Below, in pieces: positions 6,432 through 13,792 of a DNA stretch of 21,591 nt. Both the position numbers and the translations under genes were made by a program. The notes under the pieces were generated by a model, which was not told where the DNA came from, did not search any database, and saw nothing but the letters and a program-made list of their open reading frames with translations. The DNA lies in the NCBI GenBank assembly GCA_964526475.1, contig CAZGKF010000052.1:1-21591 (forward strand), in the 5' to 3' direction. Source of the DNA: CAYVTV01 sp964526475 (GTDB taxonomy: Bacteria; Bacteroidota; Bacteroidia; Bacteroidales; GCA-2748055). Each line of letters begins with the position of its first letter. Position 1 is the first letter of the stretch.

Positions 6432-8879
6432 ATGAAAAAGTTCAAGATCGTTTTATTTGCAGCCTTCATTTTACTTCAGGCCTTAACTGTTTCCATGATT
6501 TATCAGAGCAGAACCACCAAAGAGTTTGCACCTGTGGATCGTCAGCGGATTGCCAATTCCACTGTCTGTCCACCCTTTCATCTCTATGATGAAGATGGTG
6601 ATATAATTAATCCGGTTTCTGGTGTTAACGCGGATAAACCATACTCTCCCAAACAAACCTGTGGTAAGTGCCATGATTATGATCTGATCACGCAGGGTTA
6701 TCATTTTCAGCAGGGAAAAGACGAAATGGCTACCGGTACCTATGCCGAGCGATACCAATGGGTTTCCCATCCCGGCAACTATGGTGGAAACTGGTGTTCT
6801 CCGGCACCTCTTTACCGCTATTTGTCCGCTAAGGAAAACACCTCTGCCCGCACCATGGATATGACTTCCTTCACCTTTATCACTGCCGGTTGCGGAAATT
6901 GTCATCCCGGGGGTGGATCGGCTGAATATGACAGGTCAGGTTTTCGTTATGATAAATATATGATTGAGAAAGGCTACGAACCCGGAGGGATAAATGATTT
7001 TGACGGGGATTATTACCAGGCCAGGTGGAGCGAGACCGGCGTTCTGGAAGGTGATTGCATGATTTGCCATAACCCCGGGTATAGTAATGATGAGAGAATA
7101 AAACAACTGAAGGCATTGAATTTCCGTTGGGCTCCCTCGGTGGCTACCGGATGGGCTAAGGTAAGTGGTTCGGTGGATAAAAATGTCCCCGTAACTCTTA
7201 GCTATGATCTTTCGCATTTTGATGCTGAGGGGCGCCTTTCTCCACATATTGTCAGGGAACCTCGAAAAGAGGCTTGTTTGTTTTGCCATGCCCAACCGGG
7301 TTGGAAGAAGAGAGGTGCGAATTACGATCATCGTACAGACGTTCATATAAGGGCTGGGATGAAGTGTGTGGACTGTCATCCGGCAGGGACTATGGCTTTG
7401 GATGACCGCATTAACCAAAGAGAAATGCACCAGTTTGGCAAAGGGGATGATCCGGGTGGAATGGTAAGGAATGATCTGGACAATACAGTGATCAGTTGTA
7501 ATACATGTCATACCAGCGGGCATATGGGTGCCCCGATTGCTAAACACAGCTGGCTGCCTTCATTGCATCTTGAAAAGATGGCCTGCCAGACCTGCCATGT
7601 TCCTGAAAGGTTTGTAAAACCCGCCCAGGTACAGGCAGGTGATGTCTTTAATCCGGGAACGAAAATTCCAACTCCGGGAAAGCATTTGTGGACTTTTTAC
7701 GGTCCTGACATGAAATACTATAACCACTACGGGAATATGGGGATGATGGGTTTTGATGATAAGCCGACCGATATTTTCCGTCCTGTATATATTCGCTATA
7801 AAGGAATGATTCATCCAGCCAACAGAATTCACAGCACCTGGCCTGGAATAGAGGTTGAAGGAAAACCCGGACTTATGCAGCCTAAGATGGGGGATATTTA
7901 CAGGATGTGGCAGGATCATTTCAAAGATCCTGCGAATTATCCCGAACTTGCTTTGATTACCGATGATAACAACGATGGGGTAATTGAGGTAAACCGTCCT
8001 GAAGAAATTGATGCGCTTATATCGTCTGTTTCATCAATGCTTACTAAGACAAAGTATCCCATGGAAGGTAAAAGGGTAGTATGGGCAATGAACGACAGGG
8101 TTTATACTTCCGGAAATGAATATTATACGATAGAAAAAGAGCCGTGGGAGGCATCCCCATACGCCAATGTACATACTTATAACCATGATGTACTTCCTGC
8201 CAACGCTGCCCTGGGTACAAAGGGATGCACAGAATGTCACTCCCGGGGATCCAACATGTTTTACGCACAGGTGGTAAAATTTCCATTCGGTGAAAATGCA
8301 TTTCCTGTATATGAACCACAGTACATCAGCCTTGGAATGAACCCGGTCTTTGTCTGGCTTTCGGCTGTCAGAGAACAATATATTAAAACTTTTGGATATG
8401 CTGTTTTAATAATCCTTGCTCTGATCGTTATGCTCACTTTAATTATCTCAGTGAATAAGAATCAGCATTATTTCAGAATAACTTCCGGAATGCTGTTGGG
8501 TATTTATGCAGTCCTCATTACCGGTTTTATACTTGTTTTCCTCAGAAAAGAACTTCAGATATATATTCTGCCTGATCGTTTGTGGCTGGACAAAAACCAT
8601 TTTCTTGTTTCTGTTATCGCTTTTATCGTTTCAAGCTATGTTTTATTGATCAGGAGAAAGGAAGGAAAACATAAGAATCTGCTTACCAGGTTATTAAGTA
8701 TATCTATTGTAATAGCTTTGGTTTCCGGAATATTAATGCTGATTAAATTTCAGGCTATTTATCCGCTGGTAGTTTTGGCTTATACAACATTTGATGCAGG
8801 GATTGTTTTGGCCGTTGTTTTTTCGGCGGTTTATTTTATTGATAGTCAGTTTAAAAATGTAGTAACTAATGTAAAGTGA
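6432..8879 (+). CDS. Octaheme c-type cytochrome with C-terminal membrane domain
   Basis: An 815-residue protein. An N-terminal hydrophobic segment (about 4-24) works as a signal or anchor. Eight CxxCH haem-binding motifs begin at Cys77, 154, 209, 282, 312, 356, 385 and 599. The last is separated from the others by about 210 residues that contain a DDNNDGVIEVN stretch resembling an EF-hand-type calcium loop. From about residue 640 there are five predicted membrane helices. No histidine lies inside them, so they are unlikely to carry haem b, which argues against a CbcL-like quinone-oxidising cytochrome b. The haem part should face the periplasm. It may take electrons from the quinol pool or partner proteins and reduce an extracytoplasmic acceptor. 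The substrate is unknown. It is not an NrfA or tetrathionate reductase-type cytochrome as far as can be seen, because every motif is CxxCH. It sits between the ArsP-type permease and the DUF169 gene. Confidence 0.85.
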   Translation: MKKFKIVLFAAFILLQALTVSMIYQSRTTKEFAPVDRQRIANSTVCPPFHLYDEDGDIINPVSGVNADKPYSPKQTCGKCHDYDLITQGYHFQQGKDEMATGTYAERYQWVSHPGNYGGNWCSPAPLYRYLSAKENTSARTMDMTSFTFITAGCGNCHPGGGSAEYDRSGFRYDKYMIEKGYEPGGINDFDGDYYQARWSETGVLEGDCMICHNPGYSNDERIKQLKALNFRWAPSVATGWAKVSGSVDKNVPVTLSYDLSHFDAEGRLSPHIVREPRKEACLFCHAQPGWKKRGANYDHRTDVHIRAGMKCVDCHPAGTMALDDRINQREMHQFGKGDDPGGMVRNDLDNTVISCNTCHTSGHMGAPIAKHSWLPSLHLEKMACQTCHVPERFVKPAQVQAGDVFNPGTKIPTPGKHLWTFYGPDMKYYNHYGNMGMMGFDDKPTDIFRPVYIRYKGMIHPANRIHSTWPGIEVEGKPGLMQPKMGDIYRMWQDHFKDPANYPELALITDDNNDGVIEVNRPEEIDALISSVSSMLTKTKYPMEGKRVVWAMNDRVYTSGNEYYTIEKEPWEASPYANVHTYNHDVLPANAALGTKGCTECHSRGSNMFYAQVVKFPFGENAFPVYEPQYISLGMNPVFVWLSAVREQYIKTFGYAVLIILALIVMLTLIISVNKNQHYFRITSGMLLGIYAVLITGFILVFLRKELQIYILPDRLWLDKNHFLVSVIAFIVSSYVLLIRRKEGKHKNLLTRLLSISIVIALVSGILMLIKFQAIYPLVVLAYTTFDAGIVLAVVFSAVYFIDSQFKNVVTNVK

Positions 8880-8912
8880 AAGAGGGTTGGTTTTACTATC
8901 CAACGCTGGCAG

Positions 8913-8980
8913 TTTGTTGGAGTTCTGAAGTATTTTGTTCCCGGAAAACTTAAGTTTATGAATGAAAAGCCGCCAACAAA
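8913..8980. repeat. Inverted repeat downstream of the cytochrome gene
   Basis: TTTGTTGG (8913-8920) and CCAACAAA (8973-8980) are perfect 8-base inverted arms with 52 bases between them. They lie in the 154-base gap before the DUF169 gene. It may be a dispersed-repeat remnant; function is unknown. Confidence 0.35.
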
Positions 8981-9033
8981 TTCGAAATGGATGGCTTTGC
9001 AGGTGCTTTATTCAATTTAGACAATATTAACTA

Positions 9034-9807
9034 ATGAAAACATTGATTATACAAAACCAAGCCAGGCTTATTAAAAACATTTTACAATTAAGCACTTCGA
9101 TGGTAGGAGTTAAATTTTATTTTGATGAAGAACACATTCCAAGGCATGTAAAGAAACTTAAAAGCCACAGGTATTGCCAGGCATTGATGGCAGCAAGGCA
9201 TGGAGCTCATGTAATACTCGATGGTGAAGGTATTTCCTGTCCGGCCGCGGCTGCTGCTTTTGGTTTTAAGCCACTCCCCGAAGGCCTGAGAACAGGAAAA
9301 GGATTAGTTGGCTTTGGTATTGTGAATGAAGAAATTACCGGTAAAACTATGTTCGAGGGAATGACTGGTTTACAGCAGGGAAAATTGAATGCCCTGTATC
9401 TTTTTCCAATGGAAACTGCGGAAATGGAACCCGATATCGTGGTGGTGGAAGACGAAACCGAAAAACTGATGTGGTTTGCCCTGGCCAACCTGAATATAAA
9501 AGGTGGCCAACGCGTTGAAAGCAGCACAGCTATTTTGCAGGCTACCTGCGTGGATGCAACGCTTATCCCTTTTGTTGAACAACGATTTAACATGAGTATG
9601 GGCTGTTATGGTTGCCGCGATGCAACGGATATTGGTCATAATGAAACAGTACTTGGTTTTCCTTTTAAAGACTTTGAAGCCATTGCTGACAACATTGAAT
9701 TTTTAAACCTAAAAGCCATTCCTAATTCACGGGGAAAGAATGCTTTGGCAATGTTAAAACGTAAAGAGACTGAAGCTCTAAGTAAAACAGATCCCTTTAA
9801 AAACTAA
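9034..9807 (+). CDS. DUF169-domain protein
   Basis: A 257-residue cytoplasmic protein with no signal peptide or membrane helix. DUF169 features are VGVKFYFDEE near residue 25, RYCQALMAAR (Cys48), GEGISCPAAAAAFGF (Cys69), a central GLVGFGIV segment, and a late MGCYGCRDATD motif with Cys191 and Cys194. Cys172 lies in LQATCVDA. The conserved cysteines suggest metal or Fe-S/corrinoid-related chemistry, but no biochemical role is established for the family. It starts a tight cluster with the AhpD-like gene only four bases after its stop. In Bacteroidota and anaerobic proteobacteria such genes occur near redox and metal-related genes, which fits this neighbourhood but does not define a substrate. 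Confidence 0.8.
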   Translation: MKTLIIQNQARLIKNILQLSTSMVGVKFYFDEEHIPRHVKKLKSHRYCQALMAARHGAHVILDGEGISCPAAAAAFGFKPLPEGLRTGKGLVGFGIVNEEITGKTMFEGMTGLQQGKLNALYLFPMETAEMEPDIVVVEDETEKLMWFALANLNIKGGQRVESSTAILQATCVDATLIPFVEQRFNMSMGCYGCRDATDIGHNETVLGFPFKDFEAIADNIEFLNLKAIPNSRGKNALAMLKRKETEALSKTDPFKN

Positions 9808-9811
9808 TACT

Positions 9812-10051
9812 ATGGAACAATTCAAACATCTTGATGCAAAAACCATCGAACTGGCAGGCATCGCAGCTTCTATTGCAGGAGGATGCCGCCCTTGTCTTGA
9901 TTACCACTTCAAAAAAGCAATTGAAGAGGGTTGTACGATTGAACAGATTAAAGAGGTACTGGAGCTAGGCAAAATGATAAAGCAAAGACCGATAAAGGAT
10001 ATTTACGAACAATCTGAAAAATTGATTGAGAATTTTAAAGCAAATAAGTAG
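9812..10051 (+). CDS. AhpD-like / carboxymuconolactone decarboxylase-family protein
   Basis: A 79-residue, mostly helical protein. The segment GGCRPCLDYHFKKAIEEG carries the AhpD-type CxxCxxxH active site (Cys25, Cys28, His32), after which comes a helix typical of the family (TIEQIKEVLELG). AhpD proteins use this dithiol in peroxide or disulfide reduction, and many small stand-alone members are of unknown substrate. It is short compared with AhpD itself (about 175 residues) but similar to single-domain family members. The start lies four bases after the DUF169 stop, so the two are very likely co-expressed. Together with the thioredoxin-like and ferredoxin genes it adds to the thiol-redox theme of the region. 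Confidence 0.8.
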   Translation: MEQFKHLDAKTIELAGIAASIAGGCRPCLDYHFKKAIEEGCTIEQIKEVLELGKMIKQRPIKDIYEQSEKLIENFKANK

Positions 10052-10131
10052 TAAACTGGCAAATTATTTATTAATGATAAGCTCAAAATAGGGAATATTA
10101 TATGGTCTTAGTCGGACATTGATGATTTAAA

Positions 10132-10293
10132 ATGACTATTATGAAGATATTAGATTTTAATAAAATAGATGTCTTCCCTCATAAGGATAGGGATAAAAAT
10201 GTGTTATATAAAGAAGATGATTTTAAAATACGTGTGATTGAATTACCTCAAAACGGGATTATGCCTGAATGCGAGATATTATATGAAAGATAA
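10132..10293 (+). pseudogene. Truncated cupin-domain gene remnant
   Basis: An open frame of 53 codons reads MTIMKILDFNKIDVFP... then KIRVIELPQNGIMPECEI and stops. This matches the N-terminal strands of small cupin proteins, where a 'xPECEM..YVIFYVxEGE' core normally follows. Here the sequence runs into LYER and a stop, so the metal-binding cupin core is missing. The following bases up to the ferredoxin do not resume a cupin in any frame I can see. A deletion of the 3' part is the simplest explanation. Alternatively it is an unrelated small gene. Intact relatives of this cupin occur in operons with ferredoxins in anaerobes (recollection, not checked). Confidence 0.5.
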
Positions 10294-10319
10294 AAACTTT
10301 AAAATTAACCAGACATAGA

Positions 10320-10538
10320 ATGACTTATATGACCAATATAGAAATTATAAAAGAAAAATGTCCGGCACAAAAAGATATATGCCAGCCACTTATTCAATGT
10401 CCTTTGCAGGCCATTTCATTTGTGGAAGATATGAATGAGATGATGGGCGGACGAATTATGGTAGATAATACTAAATGTGACGGATGCGCCTTATGCGTTG
10501 ATTTGTGCTGTGGACAGGCAATAACAATATTAAACTGA
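10320..10538 (+). CDS. Small 4Fe-4S ferredoxin-like protein
   Basis: A 72-residue cytoplasmic protein. The C-terminal half has a clear cluster motif Cys53-x2-Cys56-x2-Cys59-x3-Cys63, next to an extra Cys64 where most ferredoxins have proline. The N-terminal half has Cys14, Cys21 and Cys27 followed by Pro, spaced too loosely for a normal second cluster motif. One [4Fe-4S] cluster is likely, and a second site is uncertain. It probably carries electrons for an enzyme encoded nearby. An alternative start is Met4 (10329). It lies 26 bases after the broken cupin gene and before the inverted-repeat element at 10545. Confidence 0.75.
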   Translation: MTYMTNIEIIKEKCPAQKDICQPLIQCPLQAISFVEDMNEMMGGRIMVDNTKCDGCALCVDLCCGQAITILN

Positions 10539-10544
10539 GTGCTA

Positions 10545-10629
10545 ACCTTTGCCAGGGTGAAGTGATAACTTTCCCATACGTCAGAGGTCTCAGAGAGCTT
10601 TACCGGACTGAGCGCCTTTGGGCAAAGGT
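10545..10629. repeat. Imperfect palindromic intergenic element
   Basis: ACCTTTGCC (10545-10553) is perfectly inverted as GGCAAAGGT (10621-10629), with 67 bases between. Inside it CTCAG (10589-10593) faces CTGAG (10608-10612). The element fills most of the gap between the ferredoxin and the DGC gene. It looks like a REP-type dispersed palindrome; a folded leader RNA is the alternative. Confidence 0.6.
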
Positions 10630-10681
10630 AACCAGGCAGATGAAAAAAGATGGCAAGTTAGAATCAGACAATTTATAGAAT

Positions 10682-11035
10682 ATGGAAACACCAACATTTC
10701 AAATTGTAAGCTGCAGCGGAGCTTCAAATACCGGTAAATATGCCGATGAAGTGGCCCGCCTTCTTTCTGCCGGTGGTGAAGCAGATATGATCTGCCTTGC
10801 CAAAGTGGCCATTGGTGATCAACCGCTTATTCAAAAAATAAAGGAAAAGAAAACCAAAATTGTAGTACTGGATGGATGTCCCATTAACTGCGCAGAAAAA
10901 ATCCTCGGCAAAGAAGGAATTACTGATATTATTCATATCAATACAACCGATTTTGGCATTGTGAAGGGCAAAACACCCTTTAGTGCTGAAAAGGCCAATG
11001 AGATTGTTGAACATATTAAAAGTATAGCAGAATGA
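10682..11035 (+). CDS. DGC-domain putative zinc-binding protein
   Basis: A 117-residue cytoplasmic protein with four cysteines in family positions: Cys11 in SCSGASNTG, Cys38 in DMICLAKV, and Cys66 and Cys70 in the namesake motif LDGCPINC. PF08859-type proteins are annotated as putative zinc-binding, and four Cys ligands fit a tetrahedral metal site. Their role is unknown; in Bacteroidota they recur near arsR, thioredoxin and permease genes, so metal or metalloid handling is a fair inference. The gene ends in an ATGA overlap with the TolC-type gene at 11032, which suggests translational coupling of a cytoplasmic metal-binding protein with an export channel. The start at 10682 is the first ATG after the upstream palindromic element. 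Confidence 0.85.
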   Translation: METPTFQIVSCSGASNTGKYADEVARLLSAGGEADMICLAKVAIGDQPLIQKIKEKKTKIVVLDGCPINCAEKILGKEGITDIIHINTTDFGIVKGKTPFSAEKANEIVEHIKSIAE

Positions 11036-12345
11036 TAAAAAAAATATTTTGGCTATTATGGTTCATAATGGCATCAACAAACGGAATATCAGCTCAGGAA
11101 AATATTTTGAAGTTTTCGTTAACAAGCCTTCTCGACAGTTCTTTGGAAAAAAATTATCTGTTGCAGGCAAACGAGAAAACCACCCTGATCAAGCAAGCCG
11201 AAATAGAAATACTTAAGACCAATTATCAACCAGTAATCTCTGCGTCAGCGAGCGTATCCTACTGGAAATTCCTCTTGCCTAATAAGCAAAGATTACTTGG
11301 TGATGCACTTTCTGATGTATATACTGATATATCCTTCTATCAGCGCATTTATGACTGGGGAGGGAATAAAGCAGAACAAGCCCTGGTGGATGAGGAAATT
11401 TTACTGAACGATGAGTTAAAACGACAGATACAAAATACCATAATATGGGGGGTAAGCGACACTTATTTTGAAACGCTCAGAGCTAAATCTGAAGTTACTA
11501 TTCATCTTAATTCCCTGAATCAGCTGTATTCTCATCTTCAATATGCTGAAAATCTGTTCTCTATCGGTAAGGTATCAAATCTGGATATTCTAAAGATTAA
11601 CGTTCAGATATCGGTCGAAGAGAAAAATCTCCAGAAAGCAAAAAATGCTGTTCTTGCCCGGATGATTAAACTTAAGCGGCTTTGTAACCTGGACGAAAAA
11701 CTAATGTTTGAGATTGAGAACAATACGGATATCTGGTTTCAGGAAAAACAAAATCAGATTTTCATACATGAGGACATATATACAGAGGTTTTTCATAATC
11801 ATCCTGCACTAAATATCGCTGCAAGGAAAATGGATATGGAGAGCAAACAAAAACAAATATATTCCCTCCGCAACCGGCCTGAACTTTTCTCGTATGGCAT
11901 AGCCAGCTGGGAAGACGGGTATATACCCTTTGGCAGCAACTTCAATTATAATATAGGCGTAGGCTTGAGATATACGCTACCCTACTGGGGAGGCAGCAGT
12001 TTTAGAACCAGGATGCTGCAAAGCGATTACAGGATAGAACAGATCGATTGGGAAAAAAATCAAACATTCCTCGATATCAAGAAAGAAATAGACCTGGCAT
12101 TATCTGAGATTTCAGACATAAAAAGTGAGATGACCAATGTCAAAAAAATCATTGATCTGGCAAAGGAAACCCATGACAATGCCCTTGTTAAATACCAGAG
12201 CGGACAAGGGGCTATTATTGATGTGCTGGATGCTCAGGCAATTCTTACAGATGCCGAAATAAATTATCGTAACTCTTTAACCGTGTTTTTACAATTACTT
12301 GCTAAATTAAATTATCTGACCGGGAGTACATTGTATCCGTTTTAG
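11032..12345 (+). CDS. TolC-family outer-membrane efflux channel
   Basis: A 437-residue protein with a signal peptide ending near GISAQ. The mature part has the two repeated coiled-coil halves of outer-membrane efflux proteins. Seen motifs include LEKNYLLQANEKT in the first helix, YDWGG after the first hairpin, and a second half with GLRYTLPYWGG and the typical KYQSGQGAIIDVLDAQAIL stretch near the end. It forms the trimeric exit duct of tripartite pumps, and its natural partners are the membrane-fusion protein at 12729 and the RND pump at 13793. The start overlaps the DGC-gene stop by four bases. The stop codon overlaps the first unit of a 7-bp repeat array. Confidence 0.9.
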   Translation: MIKKIFWLLWFIMASTNGISAQENILKFSLTSLLDSSLEKNYLLQANEKTTLIKQAEIEILKTNYQPVISASASVSYWKFLLPNKQRLLGDALSDVYTDISFYQRIYDWGGNKAEQALVDEEILLNDELKRQIQNTIIWGVSDTYFETLRAKSEVTIHLNSLNQLYSHLQYAENLFSIGKVSNLDILKINVQISVEEKNLQKAKNAVLARMIKLKRLCNLDEKLMFEIENNTDIWFQEKQNQIFIHEDIYTEVFHNHPALNIAARKMDMESKQKQIYSLRNRPELFSYGIASWEDGYIPFGSNFNYNIGVGLRYTLPYWGGSSFRTRMLQSDYRIEQIDWEKNQTFLDIKKEIDLALSEISDIKSEMTNVKKIIDLAKETHDNALVKYQSGQGAIIDVLDAQAILTDAEINYRNSLTVFLQLLAKLNYLTGSTLYPF

Positions 12346-12400
12346 AAGTAGGAAGTAGGAAGTAAGAAGTAAGAAGTCAGGGATCAGAAGTCAGAAGACT
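12345..12400. repeat. Heptamer tandem array (GAAGTAR), 8 units
   Basis: Eight 7-bp units begin with the G of the TolC stop codon: two GAAGTAG, two GAAGTAA, then GAAGTCA, GGGATCA, GAAGTCA and GAAGACT. The order is most regular next to the gene and decays downstream. The unit differs from the array at 848, though the period is the same. The stretch from 12401 to 12450 holds nothing I recognise. Confidence 0.9.
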
Positions 12401-12450
12401 GTCAGGGTATCAAAGTAATGAGTCCTGAAAAATGAAATATATGAAAGGTT

Positions 12451-12652
12451 TACACCGGAGGTTTAGGAATTGAATAGCCAGGGGTTTTTACCCCGGGAAA
12501 ACTGACGAAATAAAAATCCGCCGAACAGAAACAGGCTCTTAATATCGATTGGCTTATTGAGGCGGAACAGATAAAGATGATTTAATGAAAAGTATTTTAA
12601 AACTATTTAATATTAATCAAAAATTTGTAAACTTTTTTTGGGGCGATACAAC
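12451..12652. repeat. Structured intergenic element, copy B
   Basis: Second copy of the element at 4651-4860. It has the CCGGAGG region, a hairpin of GGGG (12481-12484) and CCCC (12491-12494) extended past an A-G mismatch, TGACGAA, TCCGCC (12517-12522) and GGCGGA (12561-12566), and the TGTAAAC...CGATACAA block. CCGCC and GGCGG are again 38 bases apart although only about 23 of those 38 bases agree, which suggests that spacing or structure matters. It lies upstream of the membrane-fusion gene at 12729. The final 76 bases before that start show nothing else clear. Confidence 0.8.
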
Positions 12653-12654
12653 AT
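12624..12654 (+). promoter_or_regulatory. Candidate promoter of the efflux adaptor/pump genes
   Basis: TTTG (12624-12627) and TACAACAT (12647-12654) are 19 bases apart, with only the TTTG fully matching consensus. The stretch includes the conserved TGTAAAC-T7-GGGG-CGATACAA block. It lies 74 bases before the start of the adaptor gene. An alternative sigma factor cannot be excluded. Confidence 0.35.
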
Positions 12655-12728
12655 ACGACAGCTATTCTGAAATCTAAAAATTAAAACCCACTACATCATA
12701 TTCATGATAAAACCTTAATAATTACATA

Positions 12729-13760
12729 ATGAGACTTTTATTTAAAACTCGATTTTTTACGGTAGTAACTGCAGGCTTGGTAATTTTTTCCTCCTGTAAA
12801 CAAGGGGGAGACAACCTAAACAAGCCTCAGCCGCCTAAGATGCCACCATTAGTGGAAGTTCAGGCTTCCGTGAAGACCAGAATGGTTTCCTGCATTGATA
12901 TTACAGGTACCATAGTGGCCAATATTTCCAGCGAAATAAGTTCTCCTGCGAATGGAGTGATTGAAAAACTGTATGCCAGGGAAAATCAAAGAGTAGTGAA
13001 AGACAAACTGATTGCCATAATTAACCCGACTGATCGGCTTATGCTCATTGCCAATAATCAACTGCAGATAAAGAATTTAGAACAGCAATTGTCAGGTGTT
13101 GATAAGAATTCTGAAAAATATAAAAGTCTGAAACTCGAAATTGAAAAGGCAAACACTAATCTCGAATATGCAAAAACCATGTACCAGACAATACCGGTGA
13201 TTTGTCCTATGAATGGATTAGTTACGCAGCGCTTTCACGATGAAGGAAGTCAGGTAACCTCCGGGGAAAAGATACTGGTGATTACCGATATGAGTTCCCT
13301 GGTGATAAAAGCCGAAGTAAATGAGAAATATTTCGATGCTGTCAGACAGGGAAGGAAAATTAACCTAATGCTGAATGCTTATCCTAATGATACACTGACA
13401 GGAAGTATAAGCTTGTTATATCCACAAATAGATGCGAATACGCGTACGGTTAAGTTTGATGTTAAAATTCAGAATTTCAATAAGACCCTTTTACCCGGGA
13501 TGATGGCTCAGTTGCGCATTCCTGTTGTTACCAGGGAACAAACTATAGCGGTAAATGATGATGCGGTATTAACCGGCCCTGACAACCGGTATTTCCTGTT
13601 TGTCATTAATAAGGACAGTATCGCGCAAAAACGAACGGTAGTCACCGGAATTACTAATAATGCAAAAACTGAAATAATATCTGGTGTTATGGAAAACGAA
13701 AATGTTGTAATCAAAGGGCAGGAGATGCTAAATGACGGGGTGAAGGTCACGATCAGATAG
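12729..13760 (+). CDS. RND efflux periplasmic adaptor (membrane-fusion) lipoprotein
   Basis: A 343-residue HlyD/AcrA-like protein. The signal ends in IFSSC, giving lipid-anchored Cys23, followed by a proline-rich linker. A barrel-sandwich lipoyl half starts with ISSPANGVIEKLYARENQRVV, then comes a short helical hairpin (about residues 110-145). The second lipoyl half has VICPMNGLVTQRFHDEGSQV, then a beta-barrel (LVIKAEVNEKYFDAV) and a C-terminal VKGQEMLNDGVKV segment. It links the inner-membrane pump to the outer-membrane channel. The RND gene follows after 32 bases, so they form one unit. The TolC-type gene is upstream but separated by 383 bases of repeats. The cargo is not visible in this protein; metalloid or organic toxins are inferred from context. 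Confidence 0.9.
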   Translation: MRLLFKTRFFTVVTAGLVIFSSCKQGGDNLNKPQPPKMPPLVEVQASVKTRMVSCIDITGTIVANISSEISSPANGVIEKLYARENQRVVKDKLIAIINPTDRLMLIANNQLQIKNLEQQLSGVDKNSEKYKSLKLEIEKANTNLEYAKTMYQTIPVICPMNGLVTQRFHDEGSQVTSGEKILVITDMSSLVIKAEVNEKYFDAVRQGRKINLMLNAYPNDTLTGSISLLYPQIDANTRTVKFDVKIQNFNKTLLPGMMAQLRIPVVTREQTIAVNDDAVLTGPDNRYFLFVINKDSIAQKRTVVTGITNNAKTEIISGVMENENVVIKGQEMLNDGVKVTIR

Positions 13761-13792
13761 TTGATGAACCACAAATATTAAATGATTTTATA

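Noticed and set aside
6432..8879. Octaheme tetrathionate reductase or NrfA-type nitrite reductase
   Set aside because: All eight motifs are CxxCH with no CxxCK-type active-site haem, and a five-helix membrane tail is present.
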